Assembly: GCA_020059605.1 (NCBI GenBank)
Contig: JAGVBT010000040.1
Span: 1-63,056, forward strand
Origin: Deltaproteobacteria bacterium
GTDB lineage: Bacteria; Desulfobacterota; BSN033; UBA1163
Reading direction: 5' to 3'
Length of the DNA: 63,056 bases
Shown: in pieces, positions 7,399 through 17,218 of the stretch
Layout: each line of letters begins with the position of its first letter
How positions within the stretch are numbered: position 1 is the first letter of the stretch
The notes under the pieces: generated by a model
What the model was told of the DNA's origin: nothing
Database searches by the model: none
What the model saw: only the letters and a program-made list of their open reading frames with translations
Position numbers and translations under genes: made by a program

Positions 7399-7917
7399 AT
7401 GAAAAAAGCACATAGCGCAGCATTGGCGGGGAAAGCTTACAGACTGGGCAAGCAATACGAAAAAACCTATCGCGGGTGCGGGCAGTGTGTGGTCGCGGCG
7501 CTCCAGGACGCCCTGGGCGTCCGGAATGATGACGTTTTCAAGGCGGCTACCGGCCTGGCGGGAGGGACCGGACTGGCGGCGGATAGCGGATGCGGAGCCT
7601 ATACGGGAAGCATCCTTATGTTAGGTTCATTGCTTGGAAGAGAACGGCAGGATTTCTCCGATCCCGGGGGGATTCGCTTCAAAACCAATGCTCTCACAAG
7701 GAAGTTCCGGGAAAGGTTTATCCAGGAATATGGCTCAATCATCTGCCGGGATATCCAGAATAAAATTTTAGGCCGCTATTACTTTTTGGCGGATCCTCAA
7801 GAATATGAGAAATTCCATAATGCGGGAGCCCACGATGTCCATTGCCCGGAGGTCGTAGGCAAGGCGGCGAAATGGATGGTTGAAATCATCCTGAATGAAA
7901 ACTTGATCTCCGGATAG
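7399..7917 (+). CDS. C_GCAxxG_C_C family protein
   Basis: 172 residues from ATG 7399 (AAAAGGGG upstream). The cysteine pattern of the C_GCAxxG_C_C family is visible: CGQCVVAALQDALG near residue 28, GLAGGTGLAADSGCGAYTGS, a Cys in SIICRD, and a late HCPEVV. The family is redox-associated and often found beside iron-sulfur or flavin proteins in anaerobes; its reaction is not established. It ends the plus-strand cluster, with the protease gene converging 29 nt away. Confidence 0.85.
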   Translation: MKKAHSAALAGKAYRLGKQYEKTYRGCGQCVVAALQDALGVRNDDVFKAATGLAGGTGLAADSGCGAYTGSILMLGSLLGRERQDFSDPGGIRFKTNALTRKFRERFIQEYGSIICRDIQNKILGRYYFLADPQEYEKFHNAGAHDVHCPEVVGKAAKWMVEIILNENLISG

Positions 7918-7946
7918 ATCGCTTTAAAATAAAAGGCCTGTTATCT

Positions 7947-10544
7947 CTAATCGCTAAGGATGAAACTCATCACTTCCGTAATGGCTTTCCTCTTGATCCC
8001 GTCCCAGGATTCCACATACCAATAAATGATAGAACCATCCCTGTCCCCCACCAACCTCCGGATCCCCAACCATTGGTGTGAAGCCAGTTCTTTCGAGAAG
8101 AGTCCGGCTTTTTGATCGGGATCGTTGAGATTGAAACTCAAAGTCCTATTGGTTGAAAAGCCTGGATCGCTTCCAAACCAGACCTTAAACCTGACATTGC
8201 AACGGTTCTGCCAGGCGAGGGTCGGAAGTGCAGCCCGGCTTACGGGAGCGATCGTTGGAGCACCCACGGCCGTAGGGGCAGGAACCAGGAAAGATCGGGC
8301 CTCACTGGTGACGAAGCTTCCATCCGATTTCTTCCCAACGACCCGCCAATAGACCGTCCCTCCAACGCCGCCCGGAATCGACAGGATCCTTCCCCACTGG
8401 AAAGAAAATGGTCGATAGGCCATTGTCTGCCCGGAGACACTCGCCTTGATGGGGATCGAACCAAAGTCCGAACTTCCCGAAAATTGAATTTCATAGCCTG
8501 TAAAGGGGTCCCTGGATTTCCATTGAAGGAGAGGAGGGGTATTGATTGAACAGAGTTCGATCCGGGTCTGATCTTCCGGTGACAAGAGGGTGATCCATAA
8601 TACTCCCTGACCCTTGAGTGGAACACTGACACTGCCTCTCAAAGAATCATTCGAAGGGATGACCAGACCGCTTTCAAAAAGACCGGTCAAACTGGGTGAA
8701 AACCGTATCGCAAGCGTGCAGCTTCCTCCCAGGGGCAGGAATTTGCCGGAGCATTGATCTGAAGCAAAACCGAACGGGGCTGGAGGCGGAATAATCGCCC
8801 CGATCATCAGGGATTGATTTCCGAGGTTCCGGACGGTCAGGACCCTTTCGATGGAACTTCCCCGCAATACCTCGCCAAAGTCGATGGATACAGGGTCCAC
8901 GGAGAGGGTTGAAAGATTCAATCGGCCAAAACCATAAATCGTATCCTGCCCGCTCTCCCCCAGATCAACGGCGGAAGCAGTCAGTGCATTCCAGAGCTGG
9001 TCTACCGTTATAATGGAATGATTTGAGAGGATGAGCGCCGCGGCTCCCGCCACATGGGGAGAGGAGGCCGAGGTGCCGTAAAAAGTCCCAAATGTAAAAC
9101 TGGAAACGCCGTCCGGCCCGCTGATTTCCGGTTTCACTCGGCCGTCGGTCGTGGGGCCCTGGGAGCTGAAGCTCTCCTGGGGGCCGGTTTCCCATTGAGT
9201 ATAATGAATGGCGGCTACTGCCATCACACCTCTGGCATCGGAAGGGGAGAGAAGGCTCCCCGATGCAACAAAAGGATTCAGTTCATGATAAAAGGTGAAG
9301 AGGGAGAATCGAGGATTCGAGTGCCCCCTCGCCTTTTTTATGGCCAGGTAATAAGTTCCTGAGAAGGGGGCCAGGTAGTAGAGGGTTTCCCGGGGCGGTT
9401 GGGTCCCACTCTGAATGCTCGTACTGGAAGCCACAACCTCAAACATGCTATTGTAAAGAAGGAGATCGAAGTCCTGATCCGTCACCGGCCAGGCATCCCA
9501 TGTCAGAAGGGCAATGATCGGATCCCCCTGATAAGCAAAGAGGCTGATGAAATTACTTTCTTCCGTCACATTATGAAGCCGGTCCCCCTCTCGATCGATG
9601 AAGGCAGCCCCGTAGTGCTTCCTTGCGTGGTTGCCCGCGCTGTTGACCCAGAGAATACCATTTCGATAGGCATGGTCAGCGGTACAAACGGCATTGTCAA
9701 AATAACAATGTCCATCATAAAAATTGCTCACAAACCACCCCACCGAATGATTGACGATACGGATCCCATTCGCAATGCAATAATCCTTTGCATCCCTGAG
9801 GTCGAGGGAATCTCCTACCTTGATGAGGTAAAGTTGGGCATCCGGCGCCATCGCATGGGCGATTTCCGCTACGGCAGTTCCATGATCCTCCTCTTCGAAA
9901 GAAAAGTCGGTAGGAGTGCAACCGGATCCTGTACAATCAATTTTGATCACCGTCGGAGGGAGGACTCCCGCAAGAATAGATCCCGATAGCCCTGCGAACC
10001 CCAGATCGATGACCGCCACCTTTACGTTTTGCCCCCTGAATCCCGAGGCATGATAAAAGGAACCTCCGCTGAGATTGACCCCCTCGCTCACGACTCCAAT
10101 ATAAGGGAGGTCCGGCTGTCTGATGAAACCAATTCCTTTCACATGGTCTGCAATGTCAACCAGCAGGTAGACGGGAATCTTTGCCTTGATCAGGGATTTA
10201 CCTTTCTTAATGATCTCAACTCCATAGGCCTTCAGGGCTTCTTCATCAATCGTTCCATTCACCCCTTCGGTCTTCGGATGGATGAATACGGTCACCCTAT
10301 CCTGCACATCGAAGCGAAGGGCGTTTTGCTGGGCAAGGGAATGGGCAATGTCCCTCCCGAGAAAGATATAATTTTTCTGCAAATCGAAGAGACCGCTCTC
10401 AATTTTTGGATGGCCTTCCTTTGCTTTTACAAACCAATCCTCGTCTGCCTGCGCTCCCTGCCATGAGACCATAATGACAAGCAAAAAGGCCAGCATAAAT
10501 AGGGTATAAGGCTGAAAGGCGAATCGTCTTGAATTATATCTCAT
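7947..10544 (-). CDS. secreted subtilisin-like (S8) serine protease with C-terminal beta-sandwich domains
   Basis: 865 residues from the ATG at 10542-10544, preceded by GGGGAGGATGAA. A longer in-frame start at 10610 lacks a site. An N-terminal signal peptide is clear (basic MRYNSRR, hydrophobic core, AQA-DED cleavage region). The S8 triad is visible: Asp in VAVIDLGFAGL, His in EEDHGTAVAEIAHAMA, Ser in GTSASSPHVAGAAAL, plus the oxyanion Asn in WVNSAGNHA. A pre-peptidase-type insert (TYYLAIKKARG) lies in the catalytic half. After the catalytic domain comes an ASH/HYDIN-like repeat (VSIDFGEVLRGS, NLGNQSLMIG) and further sandwich-like sequence with TVYWRV and IYWYVES motifs. The protein should act outside the cytoplasm on proteins or peptides. 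It stands alone, with its own upstream hairpin region. Confidence 0.92.
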   Translation of the reverse strand: MRYNSRRFAFQPYTLFMLAFLLVIMVSWQGAQADEDWFVKAKEGHPKIESGLFDLQKNYIFLGRDIAHSLAQQNALRFDVQDRVTVFIHPKTEGVNGTIDEEALKAYGVEIIKKGKSLIKAKIPVYLLVDIADHVKGIGFIRQPDLPYIGVVSEGVNLSGGSFYHASGFRGQNVKVAVIDLGFAGLSGSILAGVLPPTVIKIDCTGSGCTPTDFSFEEEDHGTAVAEIAHAMAPDAQLYLIKVGDSLDLRDAKDYCIANGIRIVNHSVGWFVSNFYDGHCYFDNAVCTADHAYRNGILWVNSAGNHARKHYGAAFIDREGDRLHNVTEESNFISLFAYQGDPIIALLTWDAWPVTDQDFDLLLYNSMFEVVASSTSIQSGTQPPRETLYYLAPFSGTYYLAIKKARGHSNPRFSLFTFYHELNPFVASGSLLSPSDARGVMAVAAIHYTQWETGPQESFSSQGPTTDGRVKPEISGPDGVSSFTFGTFYGTSASSPHVAGAAALILSNHSIITVDQLWNALTASAVDLGESGQDTIYGFGRLNLSTLSVDPVSIDFGEVLRGSSIERVLTVRNLGNQSLMIGAIIPPPAPFGFASDQCSGKFLPLGGSCTLAIRFSPSLTGLFESGLVIPSNDSLRGSVSVPLKGQGVLWITLLSPEDQTRIELCSINTPPLLQWKSRDPFTGYEIQFSGSSDFGSIPIKASVSGQTMAYRPFSFQWGRILSIPGGVGGTVYWRVVGKKSDGSFVTSEARSFLVPAPTAVGAPTIAPVSRAALPTLAWQNRCNVRFKVWFGSDPGFSTNRTLSFNLNDPDQKAGLFSKELASHQWLGIRRLVGDRDGSIIYWYVESWDGIKRKAITEVMSFILSD

Positions 10545-10882
10545 TTCATCCTCCCCTCTCTTATCCGAGATGAAATCGTCATAGCATTTATTCTTTAAAT
10601 TTGGAAGCATTTTTTATGCCACCCCCCTTAAGTGGCATAACGTTATAATTTCCATGATCTTTTTTCAATAAGCATTGCCTGTTGATGGTTAAAATTTAGC
10701 CACCTGCAACAAAACCAACCTGCCCATCCTGATTTTTAAACAACCATCCCTCAATCAACTGAATCAAGCGGAATAAGTTAGGGGTAGAGGGAAGCCGACC
10801 GGGCGGGGCCTCCCCGCAAAACTAACTTTTCCTTATGGATAGTGCAGATTGAGAATGCGCGTGAAGGGTTCCCTGCCGTGAT
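10545..10882. other. intergenic region with two hairpins between the protease and thrC genes
   Basis: No coding potential was seen. TATGCCAC (10615-10622) and GTGGCATA (10632-10639) form a perfect 8-bp hairpin about 70 nt upstream of the protease start, in a position to act as leader structure or operator. A second nested structure runs from AAGTTAG (10775-10781) to CTAACTT (10822-10828) and encloses GCGGGG-CCT-CCCCGC (10803-10817). It lies downstream of thrC on the minus strand and may be its terminator, although no T-run follows the inner stem. Confidence 0.5.
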
Positions 10883-11935
10883 TTAGAGGTCGAGATATTC
10901 CAATACCCTTTCCTTCTTGGGGGGGAGTGAGGCGGATTTCCGGGAGACCTGAATGGCGATGTCCGGGTCTTTCAAACCATGACCGGTGATCGTTAAGACG
11001 ACAATGTCGCTCTTTTTAAAAAAGCCCTTACGATCCAGCTTGATGACCCCGGCCAGGGAGGCGGCCGAGGCGGGTTCGCAGAAGACCCCCTCCAGGCTTG
11101 ATAGCATCTGGTAGGCCCGGGTAATTTCATCGTCGCTCACCATATCGATCAATCCCCCCGATTCATCACGGGCCGCCTCTGCCTGCTTCCAGCTTGCGGG
11201 ATTGCCGATCCGGATGGCGGTGGCAATCGTCTCAGGTTTTTCCACGACCTTTCCCCTCACGATGGGCGCCGCCCCTTCCGCCTGAAATCCTAACATCTTC
11301 GGAAGCGTATCGGCCCTGCCCTTCTCCCAGTATTCCTTATATCCTTTCCAGTAGGCCGTGATGTTCCCGGCATTTCCCACGGGAAGACAATGATAGGTTG
11401 GGACTGACCCGAGATGATCGATCACCTCAAAGGCGGCCGTCTTCTGGCCTTCGATCCGGTAAGGGTTGAGCGAGTTGACCAGGGTGATCGGCTCCGTCTC
11501 GGCAATCTCCCTGACGATGTGAAGGGCTTCATCAAAATTGCCGTCTATCTGAATCACCCGGGCGCCATGGGCCATGGCCTGGGACAATTTCCCATGGGCG
11601 ATCTTCCCCTGCGGGATGAGGACATAAGCCTTCATCCCCGCTCTTGCCGCATAGGCAGCCGCCGAAGCAGATGTATTCCCCGTGGAAGCGCAGATGACCG
11701 CCTTTGAATCTTTCTCCTTTGCCATCGAGACCGCAACGGTCATACCCCGATCCTTAAAAGAACCCGTGGGGTTCAACCCTTCATATTTAAAATAAAGTCC
11801 GATTCCTGAAAGAACTTCTTTGCCGATCCGAAAAGAAGGAACCAGAGGCGTATTTCCTTCCAGGAGAGTAACGACGCTCTCTTCCCTCTTAACCGGCAAA
11901 TAATTCCAATACTCCCGAATCACCCCATGCCACAT
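10883..11935 (-). CDS. thrC: threonine synthase
   Basis: 350-residue PLP enzyme of the short (class 2) threonine synthase type, converting O-phosphohomoserine to threonine in the cytosol. Visible features are the PLP-lysine motif NPTGSFKDRG near residue 60, the CASTGNTSASAAAYAARAG segment, the phosphate-binding PVGNAGNITAYW loop and the late VFCEPASAAS. It lies directly downstream of hom on the same strand, as in many aspartate-family operons. No clear Shine-Dalgarno sequence precedes ATG 11935. The 75-nt spacer from hom consists of TTCGGA-type repeat words. Confidence 0.95.
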   Translation of the reverse strand: MWHGVIREYWNYLPVKREESVVTLLEGNTPLVPSFRIGKEVLSGIGLYFKYEGLNPTGSFKDRGMTVAVSMAKEKDSKAVICASTGNTSASAAAYAARAGMKAYVLIPQGKIAHGKLSQAMAHGARVIQIDGNFDEALHIVREIAETEPITLVNSLNPYRIEGQKTAAFEVIDHLGSVPTYHCLPVGNAGNITAYWKGYKEYWEKGRADTLPKMLGFQAEGAAPIVRGKVVEKPETIATAIRIGNPASWKQAEAARDESGGLIDMVSDDEITRAYQMLSSLEGVFCEPASAASLAGVIKLDRKGFFKKSDIVVLTITGHGLKDPDIAIQVSRKSASLPPKKERVLEYLDL

Positions 11936-11939
11936 GATT

Positions 11940-12009
11940 TAAACCCATTTCGGATTTCGGAATTCGGATTTCGGAATTTTATTCCGCATTACGCACTCTG
12001 CATTCCGAA
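11940..12009. repeat. TTCGGA-word intergenic repeat (copy 1)
   Basis: The spacer between hom and thrC is built of near-tandem words (TTTCGGAATTCGGATTTCGG), then ATTCCGCATTACGCACTC and TGCATTCCG. The same order of words, with point differences, recurs at 44221-44286, so the two form an imperfect ~60-nt repeat pair. Partial self-complementarity (CGGAATTTTATTCCG) gives a hairpin. No protein is encoded. Confidence 0.6.
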
Positions 12010-12010
12010 A

Positions 12011-13324
12011 TTATTCCAATTCATTCTCCACCCGGATGAAGACTGTTCTTCCCAGAATCACGCCTAACCGTTCGATCTCCCTGAGGGACCGGTGGACGCC
12101 TTTTTCCCTGGCCTCATGGGTCATCATGACCACGGGAACAGCGCCGTTGACCTGCCTTTCCTTCTGAATAACCGCAGAGATGCTGATGCCATTCTTGCCC
12201 AGGATTCCCGAGATCTTGGACAGCACCCCGGGACGGTCCAGTGCGGAAAACCGCATATAGAACGGCATGACCACGTCATCCATCCTTTTCAGGGCAATCC
12301 TGCCGATGGCCGATTCCTGATATGAAAGAAGAGGAACCCGCCGCCCGGCCACGCCCACAAGGAGATTCCTGCCCAGCTCCACCAGGTCCCCTACGACAGC
12401 GCTTCCGGTGGGCATCTGTCCGGCTCCCTGGCCATAAAAAAGGGTGGGCCCCACGGCGTCCCCTTTGATGTAGATCGCATTGAAGACCCCGCCCACGGTT
12501 GAAAGCAGGTGTTTTTCCGGGATCATCGTGGGATGAACCCTCGCCTCGATCTTCCCGTTGTCAACCTTTGCAATGGCCAGAAGCTTGATCCGGTAACCGA
12601 ACTCACTGCTGAACTGAATATCGACTGGAGTGATCTCAGAGATCCCTCCGATAAAAATGTCTTTGAACCGGAGGGTCGTTCCAAAGGCCAGACGAATGAG
12701 AATAGTCAGCTTGTGCGCAGCGTCGATTCCCTCGACATCATAAGTGGGATCGGCCTCGGCATACCCTTTCTCCTGGGCTTCTTTCAAAACCTCCTGGAAC
12801 CCTCTCCCCTCATCCGTCATCTTGGTGAGGATGTAGTTGGATGTCCCGTTAAGTATGCCGAAGATCGACTGAATCCGGTTGGCCACCAGTCCCTCTTTAA
12901 TCGATCGGATCACGGGAATCCCCCCACCGACCGAGGCCTCGAAGTGAACGTCAACTCCAAACCGTTGAGCTGCCCTGAAAATTTCATCTCCGTGAAGGGC
13001 GAGGAGGGCCTTGTTGGCGGTAACCACGTGTTTCCGGTTCCGGATTGCCTGTAGAATAAAGGTCTTGGCTGGTTCGATGCCACCGATCAGTTCCATCACG
13101 ATGTCGATTTCAGAATCCCCGATGACCTCTTCGGCCTTCCGCGTCAGGACTCCCGGCTTTAATCGCACCCCTCGATCCGTCTTTAAATCCACATCGGCGA
13201 TCCGTTTCAGGACGATCTTTGCCCCCATCCTGTCCTCGATGAGTTTCGAATTTTTCTCGAGGATCCTGGCCACGCCGGAACCCACCGTTCCAAAACCAAT
13301 CATCCCGACCTGAATCGTTTTCAT
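12011..13324 (-). CDS. hom: homoserine dehydrogenase
   Basis: 437 residues, the usual length for the monofunctional bacterial enzyme that reduces aspartate semialdehyde to homoserine with NAD(P)H. The N-terminal Rossmann motif is GFGTVGSGVA (near residue 10). The catalytic domain has GGIPVIRSIKEGL, GILNGTSNYILTKM and ADPTYDVEGIDAAHKL. A C-terminal ACT domain (SALDRPGVLSKISGILGKNGIS) probably binds threonine for feedback control. The partner thrC follows downstream and an aminotransferase gene lies upstream. Operon membership on the minus strand is likely. Confidence 0.96.
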   Translation of the reverse strand: MKTIQVGMIGFGTVGSGVARILEKNSKLIEDRMGAKIVLKRIADVDLKTDRGVRLKPGVLTRKAEEVIGDSEIDIVMELIGGIEPAKTFILQAIRNRKHVVTANKALLALHGDEIFRAAQRFGVDVHFEASVGGGIPVIRSIKEGLVANRIQSIFGILNGTSNYILTKMTDEGRGFQEVLKEAQEKGYAEADPTYDVEGIDAAHKLTILIRLAFGTTLRFKDIFIGGISEITPVDIQFSSEFGYRIKLLAIAKVDNGKIEARVHPTMIPEKHLLSTVGGVFNAIYIKGDAVGPTLFYGQGAGQMPTGSAVVGDLVELGRNLLVGVAGRRVPLLSYQESAIGRIALKRMDDVVMPFYMRFSALDRPGVLSKISGILGKNGISISAVIQKERQVNGAVPVVMMTHEAREKGVHRSLREIERLGVILGRTVFIRVENELE

Positions 13325-13377
13325 ATCTTCGTTCCCTTCCTTATCTTCGCGTTTACACTTCCCATGCTGATCTCAAT

Positions 13378-13437
13378 GCTCTGAGTTCGGAGTATTTTCT
13401 ATTTCTCCCCGAGCTCCGAACTCATCACTCCGAACTT
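13378..13437. repeat. CGAACTC/GTTCGGAG word repeat
   Basis: TCTGAGTTCGGAGTA on one side and GAGCTCCGAACTCATCACTCCGAA (split here: GAGCTCCGAACTC, then ATCACTCCGAA) on the other give an inverted, near-tandem arrangement of the word GTTCGGAG. It runs into the last codons and stop of the adjacent aminotransferase gene, so the word has replaced part of that C-terminus. Similar words occur at 52252-52384. Confidence 0.5.
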
Positions 13438-14630
13438 TTCCTTTTCAGCGCCTTCCCTATCCCTTTGACTGCCTGCTTGATCCGGGCCTCATTCTCCACC
13501 AGGGCGAACCGGACAAATCCCTCTCCGGATTCCCCGAAACCGATCCCCGGAGAGACCGCCACTTTTCCTTCCCTCAAGAGGTATTTTGTAAAATCGAGCG
13601 ATCCCATCTTCTGGAAGTTTTTTGGGATCTCCGCCCAGACGAACATCGTCCCCCTCGGCTTTTCAATCTCCCAGCCTACCCGCTTTAAGCCGTGAATGAG
13701 GGTATCCCTTCTTTTCCGGTAAATCTCGGACGTCTCCTGAACGCACCTCTGTTCTTCGTTCAGGGCGATGATCGCAGCGATCTGGATGGGCTGAAAGACG
13801 CCATAGTCAAAGTAACTTTTCAGCCTGGCCAGTGCGGTCAGCATCTCGGGGTTTCCCACGGCAAAACCGACCCGCCAGCCGGCCATATTGTAACTCTTGG
13901 AAAGGGAATAGATTTCCACCCCGATGTCCTTTGCCCCATTGACCTGCAGGAGGCTCGGCGCATGGTATCCGTCAAAGACAATATCCGCATAGGCCAGGTC
14001 ATGAACGATCATCAGCCGTTGACTCTTTGCAAAATCCACCAATCTCTCAAAGAAATCGAGATCGACCACCCTGGCCGTCGGATTGTGGGGAAAACTGACG
14101 ATGAGCATCTTGGGATGAGGCCAGGTCTGCTTGGTGGCGGTCAATAGCCTTTCAAAGAAGTCGCCATCGCCCGCCAAGGGAACCGATCGCAGGTCTCCGC
14201 CTGCGATCACAACCGAATAGGCGTGGATGGGATAGGTCGGATCGGGGACAAGGACCACGTCCCCCGGGCCCAGGGTCGCCAGAATCAAATGGCCGATTCC
14301 CTCTTTCGCGCCGATTGTAACCACGGCTTCGGACTCCGGATCGAGGTCCACATCATACCTTTTCCGATACCATCCGGTGATGGCCAGCCGAAGCTTATAA
14401 ATCCCCTTTGATGCGGAGTACCGATGGTTCCTTGGGTTTTTAACGGCTTCGATCAATTTGTTGACGATGTGCTTGGGGGTGGGCAGGTCCGGATTTCCCA
14501 TGCCCAGGTCAATAATGTCCTCTCCCCTCCTCCGGGCCTCCATTTTCAGCTGGTTGACGATGCCGAAGATATAGGGTGGCAATCTCATGATCCGGTGGAA
14601 ACCGGAACCCTCAGGGCGAAATAATTCCAT
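13425..14630 (-). CDS. class I/II PLP aminotransferase (alanine / LL-diaminopimelate aminotransferase-like)
   Basis: 401-residue cytosolic fold-type I aminotransferase. Landmarks are [12 protein letters not shown] near residue 42, [11 protein letters not shown], the [13 protein letters not shown] segment, [10 protein letters not shown] and the PLP-lysine loop [19 protein letters not shown]. The family includes alanine, aspartate and LL-DAP aminotransferases, and members directly beside hom/thrC are common in this lineage. Substrate cannot be fixed from sequence. The upstream site is weak (AAAGGGAT). The extreme C-terminus (SSE) lies inside a GTTCGGAG-word repeat. Confidence 0.88.
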   Translation of the reverse strand: MELFRPEGSGFHRIMRLPPYIFGIVNQLKMEARRRGEDIIDLGMGNPDLPTPKHIVNKLIEAVKNPRNHRYSASKGIYKLRLAITGWYRKRYDVDLDPESEAVVTIGAKEGIGHLILATLGPGDVVLVPDPTYPIHAYSVVIAGGDLRSVPLAGDGDFFERLLTATKQTWPHPKMLIVSFPHNPTARVVDLDFFERLVDFAKSQRLMIVHDLAYADIVFDGYHAPSLLQVNGAKDIGVEIYSLSKSYNMAGWRVGFAVGNPEMLTALARLKSYFDYGVFQPIQIAAIIALNEEQRCVQETSEIYRKRRDTLIHGLKRVGWEIEKPRGTMFVWAEIPKNFQKMGSLDFTKYLLREGKVAVSPGIGFGESGEGFVRFALVENEARIKQAVKGIGKALKRKSSE

Positions 14631-14740
14631 GTTTTATCCCTTTTGTGCCAAGTTCCATTTCAACCCATAAAATCCTGGTTAACACACTTTCCATCCCTTT
14701 TCAATTCAGTTGGCCCTGGCGGACCTAACCCGGTCCGGAG

Positions 14741-16873
14741 TCACCCAATCGTTGCCAACTCCAACCTTCCCTTCCAGCGTTTCACCAACACCTCTCTCAT
14801 GTCCCTATGGAAAGGCTTCTCCAGAGCCGGATCTTCCTCGACCAACCGGAAGGCTTCTTTCCTCGCTTCGATAAGAATCGGGGCGTCCCGGATGAGCTGG
14901 GCCACTCTGAAATCGGGCAAACCGGACTGCCGGATCCCGAAGAAATCCCCCGGCCCTCTCAACTCAAGGTCCTGCTCGGCAACCTTAAACCCGTCGTTTG
15001 TCCTCTCCATGGCCTGGAGCCTGACCCTTGCCTCTTCGGAAGAACGGTACTGGGCAAGAAGAATACATTTTGAAGGAAAACGGCCCCGGCCGATTCTTCC
15101 TCTCAATTGATGGAGCTGGGAGAGTCCGAACCGTTCCGCATGTTCCACGACCATGACGGAGGCATTGGGGATGTCAATCCCCACCTCAATGACCGTCGTT
15201 GCGACCAGGACCTGGATATTCCCTTCCTTGAACTCCAACATGATCGCTTCTTTCTCATTGCTCTTCATCCGGCCGTGAAGCAATCCGATTCGAAATTCCG
15301 GAAAAACATCTTTTCGAAGATGTTCCGCCATCTGGGTCGCATCCTTCAGGTCAAGCTTTTCAGACTCCTCCACGAGCGGATAGACGATGAACGCCTGCCG
15401 GCCTTTTTTCACTTCTTCTTCAACGATTCGGTAGACCTTTCCCCTTCCGGATTCAGGAAAAACTTTTGTCTCGACGGGCATTCTTCCCGGAGGCATCTCG
15501 TCGATCAGCGAAATGTCCAGATCTCCATAAAGGGTCATGGCAAGGGTCCTGGGTATGGGGGTGGCGGTCATCACCAGGACATCTGGGTTTCCCCCTTTTT
15601 TTTTCAACAGTCCTCTTTGAACCACACCGAACTTATGCTGTTCATCGATGATGGCCAGGCCCAGGCGTTGAAATTCGACCTGTTCCTGAATCACGGCATG
15701 GGTTCCGATTACGATCCGGACCTCTCCTCTCCGGATGCGTTCATAAATCTCTCCCCTCTCCGAGCCTTTGATATTGCTCGTCAGCAGGGCTACCCCGACC
15801 CCCAGGGGCTCCACCCATCGGTGGATCGTAAGGTAATGTTGTTCGGCCAATACCTCTGTGGGCGCCATGATCGCGGTTTGATAACCGCATTCCACCGCCC
15901 TGAGGCAGGCCAGGAGAGCGACGATCGTCTTTCCGCTTCCCACATCTCCCTGAATCAGGCGGTTCATGGGGTGGGGTTTTTCCATATCCTCCACAATCTC
16001 CGACAGGACCTTTTCCTGGGCGCGGGTCAACGCAAAGGAGAGTTGGTTCATCAGCGTTTGCGCAAGACGCCCATCGGTTCTGAAAGAGAGCCCGGTTTCA
16101 AGGGCCATCCCTCTTTTCTTGACTGCCAGTCCTAATTCTAAGAAAAAAAACTCATCGAAGATGATCCTGCGGTGTCCGTCCGACCGATGAAGGTTCAGCC
16201 CTTCCAGAGATTCTCCGTCCGGCGGGAAATGGACCCTGCGAAAGGCTTCGGAAAAACCGATGAGGTCGTGCCGTTCCAGGATCTCTTCGGGGATACGACT
16301 GGTCAGTTCCTCCGCATATCCATCTACGATGTTCTTCATCAAACGGCGCAGGGTCCTTTGGTAGAGCCCTTCGGTTTCGGAGTAGATGGGAACGATCCGT
16401 TTAAAATTGAGGTAATCCTCCTCGATATCTCCTTCCACGATTTCCACGTCCGGATGGTGAATCTCTTTTTGATAATTGAACCATCTCACCTCCCCGGAGA
16501 AGATCAATTTTCGGCCCTTTTTAAATCTCTCTTTCAGATATCGCTCATTTCCATGAAACCATTTCAGCGTCATCTTACCGGTTTCATCCCCGACCAGGAC
16601 TTCGAAAACCCTTCTCTTCCGGTTCTGGAAGAAAACCATCCCTGAAAGCAGGATCTCGCCGAAGCCTGTCTCTTTCTCCCCTGCCCTGAGCGCCGAGATT
16701 TTTTTGAGAAGTCTCCGGTCTTCATAGCATCGGGGAAGAAAGTAAAGACCGTCCTCGACCGTGAGTACCCCTTTTTTCTCGAGAAGCTTCGCCAGTCGCG
16801 GCCCTACCCCTTTCACGTACTGGATGGGAGTCTGAAGGCGGTCTCGAAAATGCCGGGGTTGAGACTTCAACAT
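14741..16873 (-). CDS. recG: ATP-dependent DNA helicase RecG
   Basis: 710 residues, within the usual 680-780 range. The N-terminal wedge/OB domain begins PIQYVKGVGPRLAKLLEKKG. The helicase core has Walker A GDVGSGKT, the DEQH box (IIDEQHKFG) and TATPIPRTLAMT, with C-terminal motifs VATTVIEVGIDIPNA and LRGRIGRGR. RecG reverses stalled replication forks and processes branched DNA. The gene directly follows a small zinc-ribbon gene whose stop codon abuts its ATG. A long plus-strand open frame within it is an antisense shadow. Confidence 0.97.
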   Translation of the reverse strand: MLKSQPRHFRDRLQTPIQYVKGVGPRLAKLLEKKGVLTVEDGLYFLPRCYEDRRLLKKISALRAGEKETGFGEILLSGMVFFQNRKRRVFEVLVGDETGKMTLKWFHGNERYLKERFKKGRKLIFSGEVRWFNYQKEIHHPDVEIVEGDIEEDYLNFKRIVPIYSETEGLYQRTLRRLMKNIVDGYAEELTSRIPEEILERHDLIGFSEAFRRVHFPPDGESLEGLNLHRSDGHRRIIFDEFFFLELGLAVKKRGMALETGLSFRTDGRLAQTLMNQLSFALTRAQEKVLSEIVEDMEKPHPMNRLIQGDVGSGKTIVALLACLRAVECGYQTAIMAPTEVLAEQHYLTIHRWVEPLGVGVALLTSNIKGSERGEIYERIRRGEVRIVIGTHAVIQEQVEFQRLGLAIIDEQHKFGVVQRGLLKKKGGNPDVLVMTATPIPRTLAMTLYGDLDISLIDEMPPGRMPVETKVFPESGRGKVYRIVEEEVKKGRQAFIVYPLVEESEKLDLKDATQMAEHLRKDVFPEFRIGLLHGRMKSNEKEAIMLEFKEGNIQVLVATTVIEVGIDIPNASVMVVEHAERFGLSQLHQLRGRIGRGRFPSKCILLAQYRSSEEARVRLQAMERTNDGFKVAEQDLELRGPGDFFGIRQSGLPDFRVAQLIRDAPILIEARKEAFRLVEEDPALEKPFHRDMREVLVKRWKGRLELATIG

Positions 16874-17080
16874 TTATTTTTTCTTCCTTTTTGCAAACGG
16901 ACCAGGAACAATTTTGATATACCTATTTTTACAGGAAGGGCACTTTACCTCATTCTCCCCTTCGTCCAATCTAAAATCCTCATAAGAAATCACTTCATCA
17001 CAATAAGGACACCGGTTCGGAAACTTCTGAATGACCTGCTCTCCCACACTCTTCTTGTTCTGTCTATCTTTCCTTTTCAT
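16874..17080 (-). CDS. small zinc-ribbon protein
   Basis: 68 residues from ATG 17078-17080, with GGAGGT about 12 nt upstream. Two knuckles, CPYC and CPSC (spaced ~20 residues), make a treble-clef or ribbon zinc site. The tail KIVPGPFAKRKKK is strongly basic, which suggests nucleic-acid contact. Its TAA is immediately followed by the recG start codon, so the two are translationally linked. Function is unknown. Confidence 0.75.
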   Translation of the reverse strand: MKRKDRQNKKSVGEQVIQKFPNRCPYCDEVISYEDFRLDEGENEVKCPSCKNRYIKIVPGPFAKRKKK

Positions 17081-17181
17081 ACAGGGCGATGGACCTCCGA
17101 TCTCCAGCCTCCAACAATCAGGGACTATACTAAAAGTCCCCCGAAGAATCAAGTGAGGCAATTCGCCCCCTGATGCCGGCT

Positions 17182-17210
17182 TTGACATCCGAAACAATAT
17201 TTGCCATAAT
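17182..17210 (+). promoter_or_regulatory. sigma70-type promoter of the mla operon, nearly leaderless
   Basis: TTGACA (17182-17187), a 17-nt spacer and CATAAT (17205-17210) match the consensus at 11 of 12 positions. The expected start of transcription (~17217) is about 2 nt before ATG 17219, leaving no room for a ribosome-binding site. Confidence 0.75.
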
Positions 17211-17218
17211 TCAATGTT

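Noticed and set aside
15107-16135. 342-codon plus-strand open frame
   Set aside because: Antisense to recG, which has full helicase motifs; the frame has no recognisable domain.
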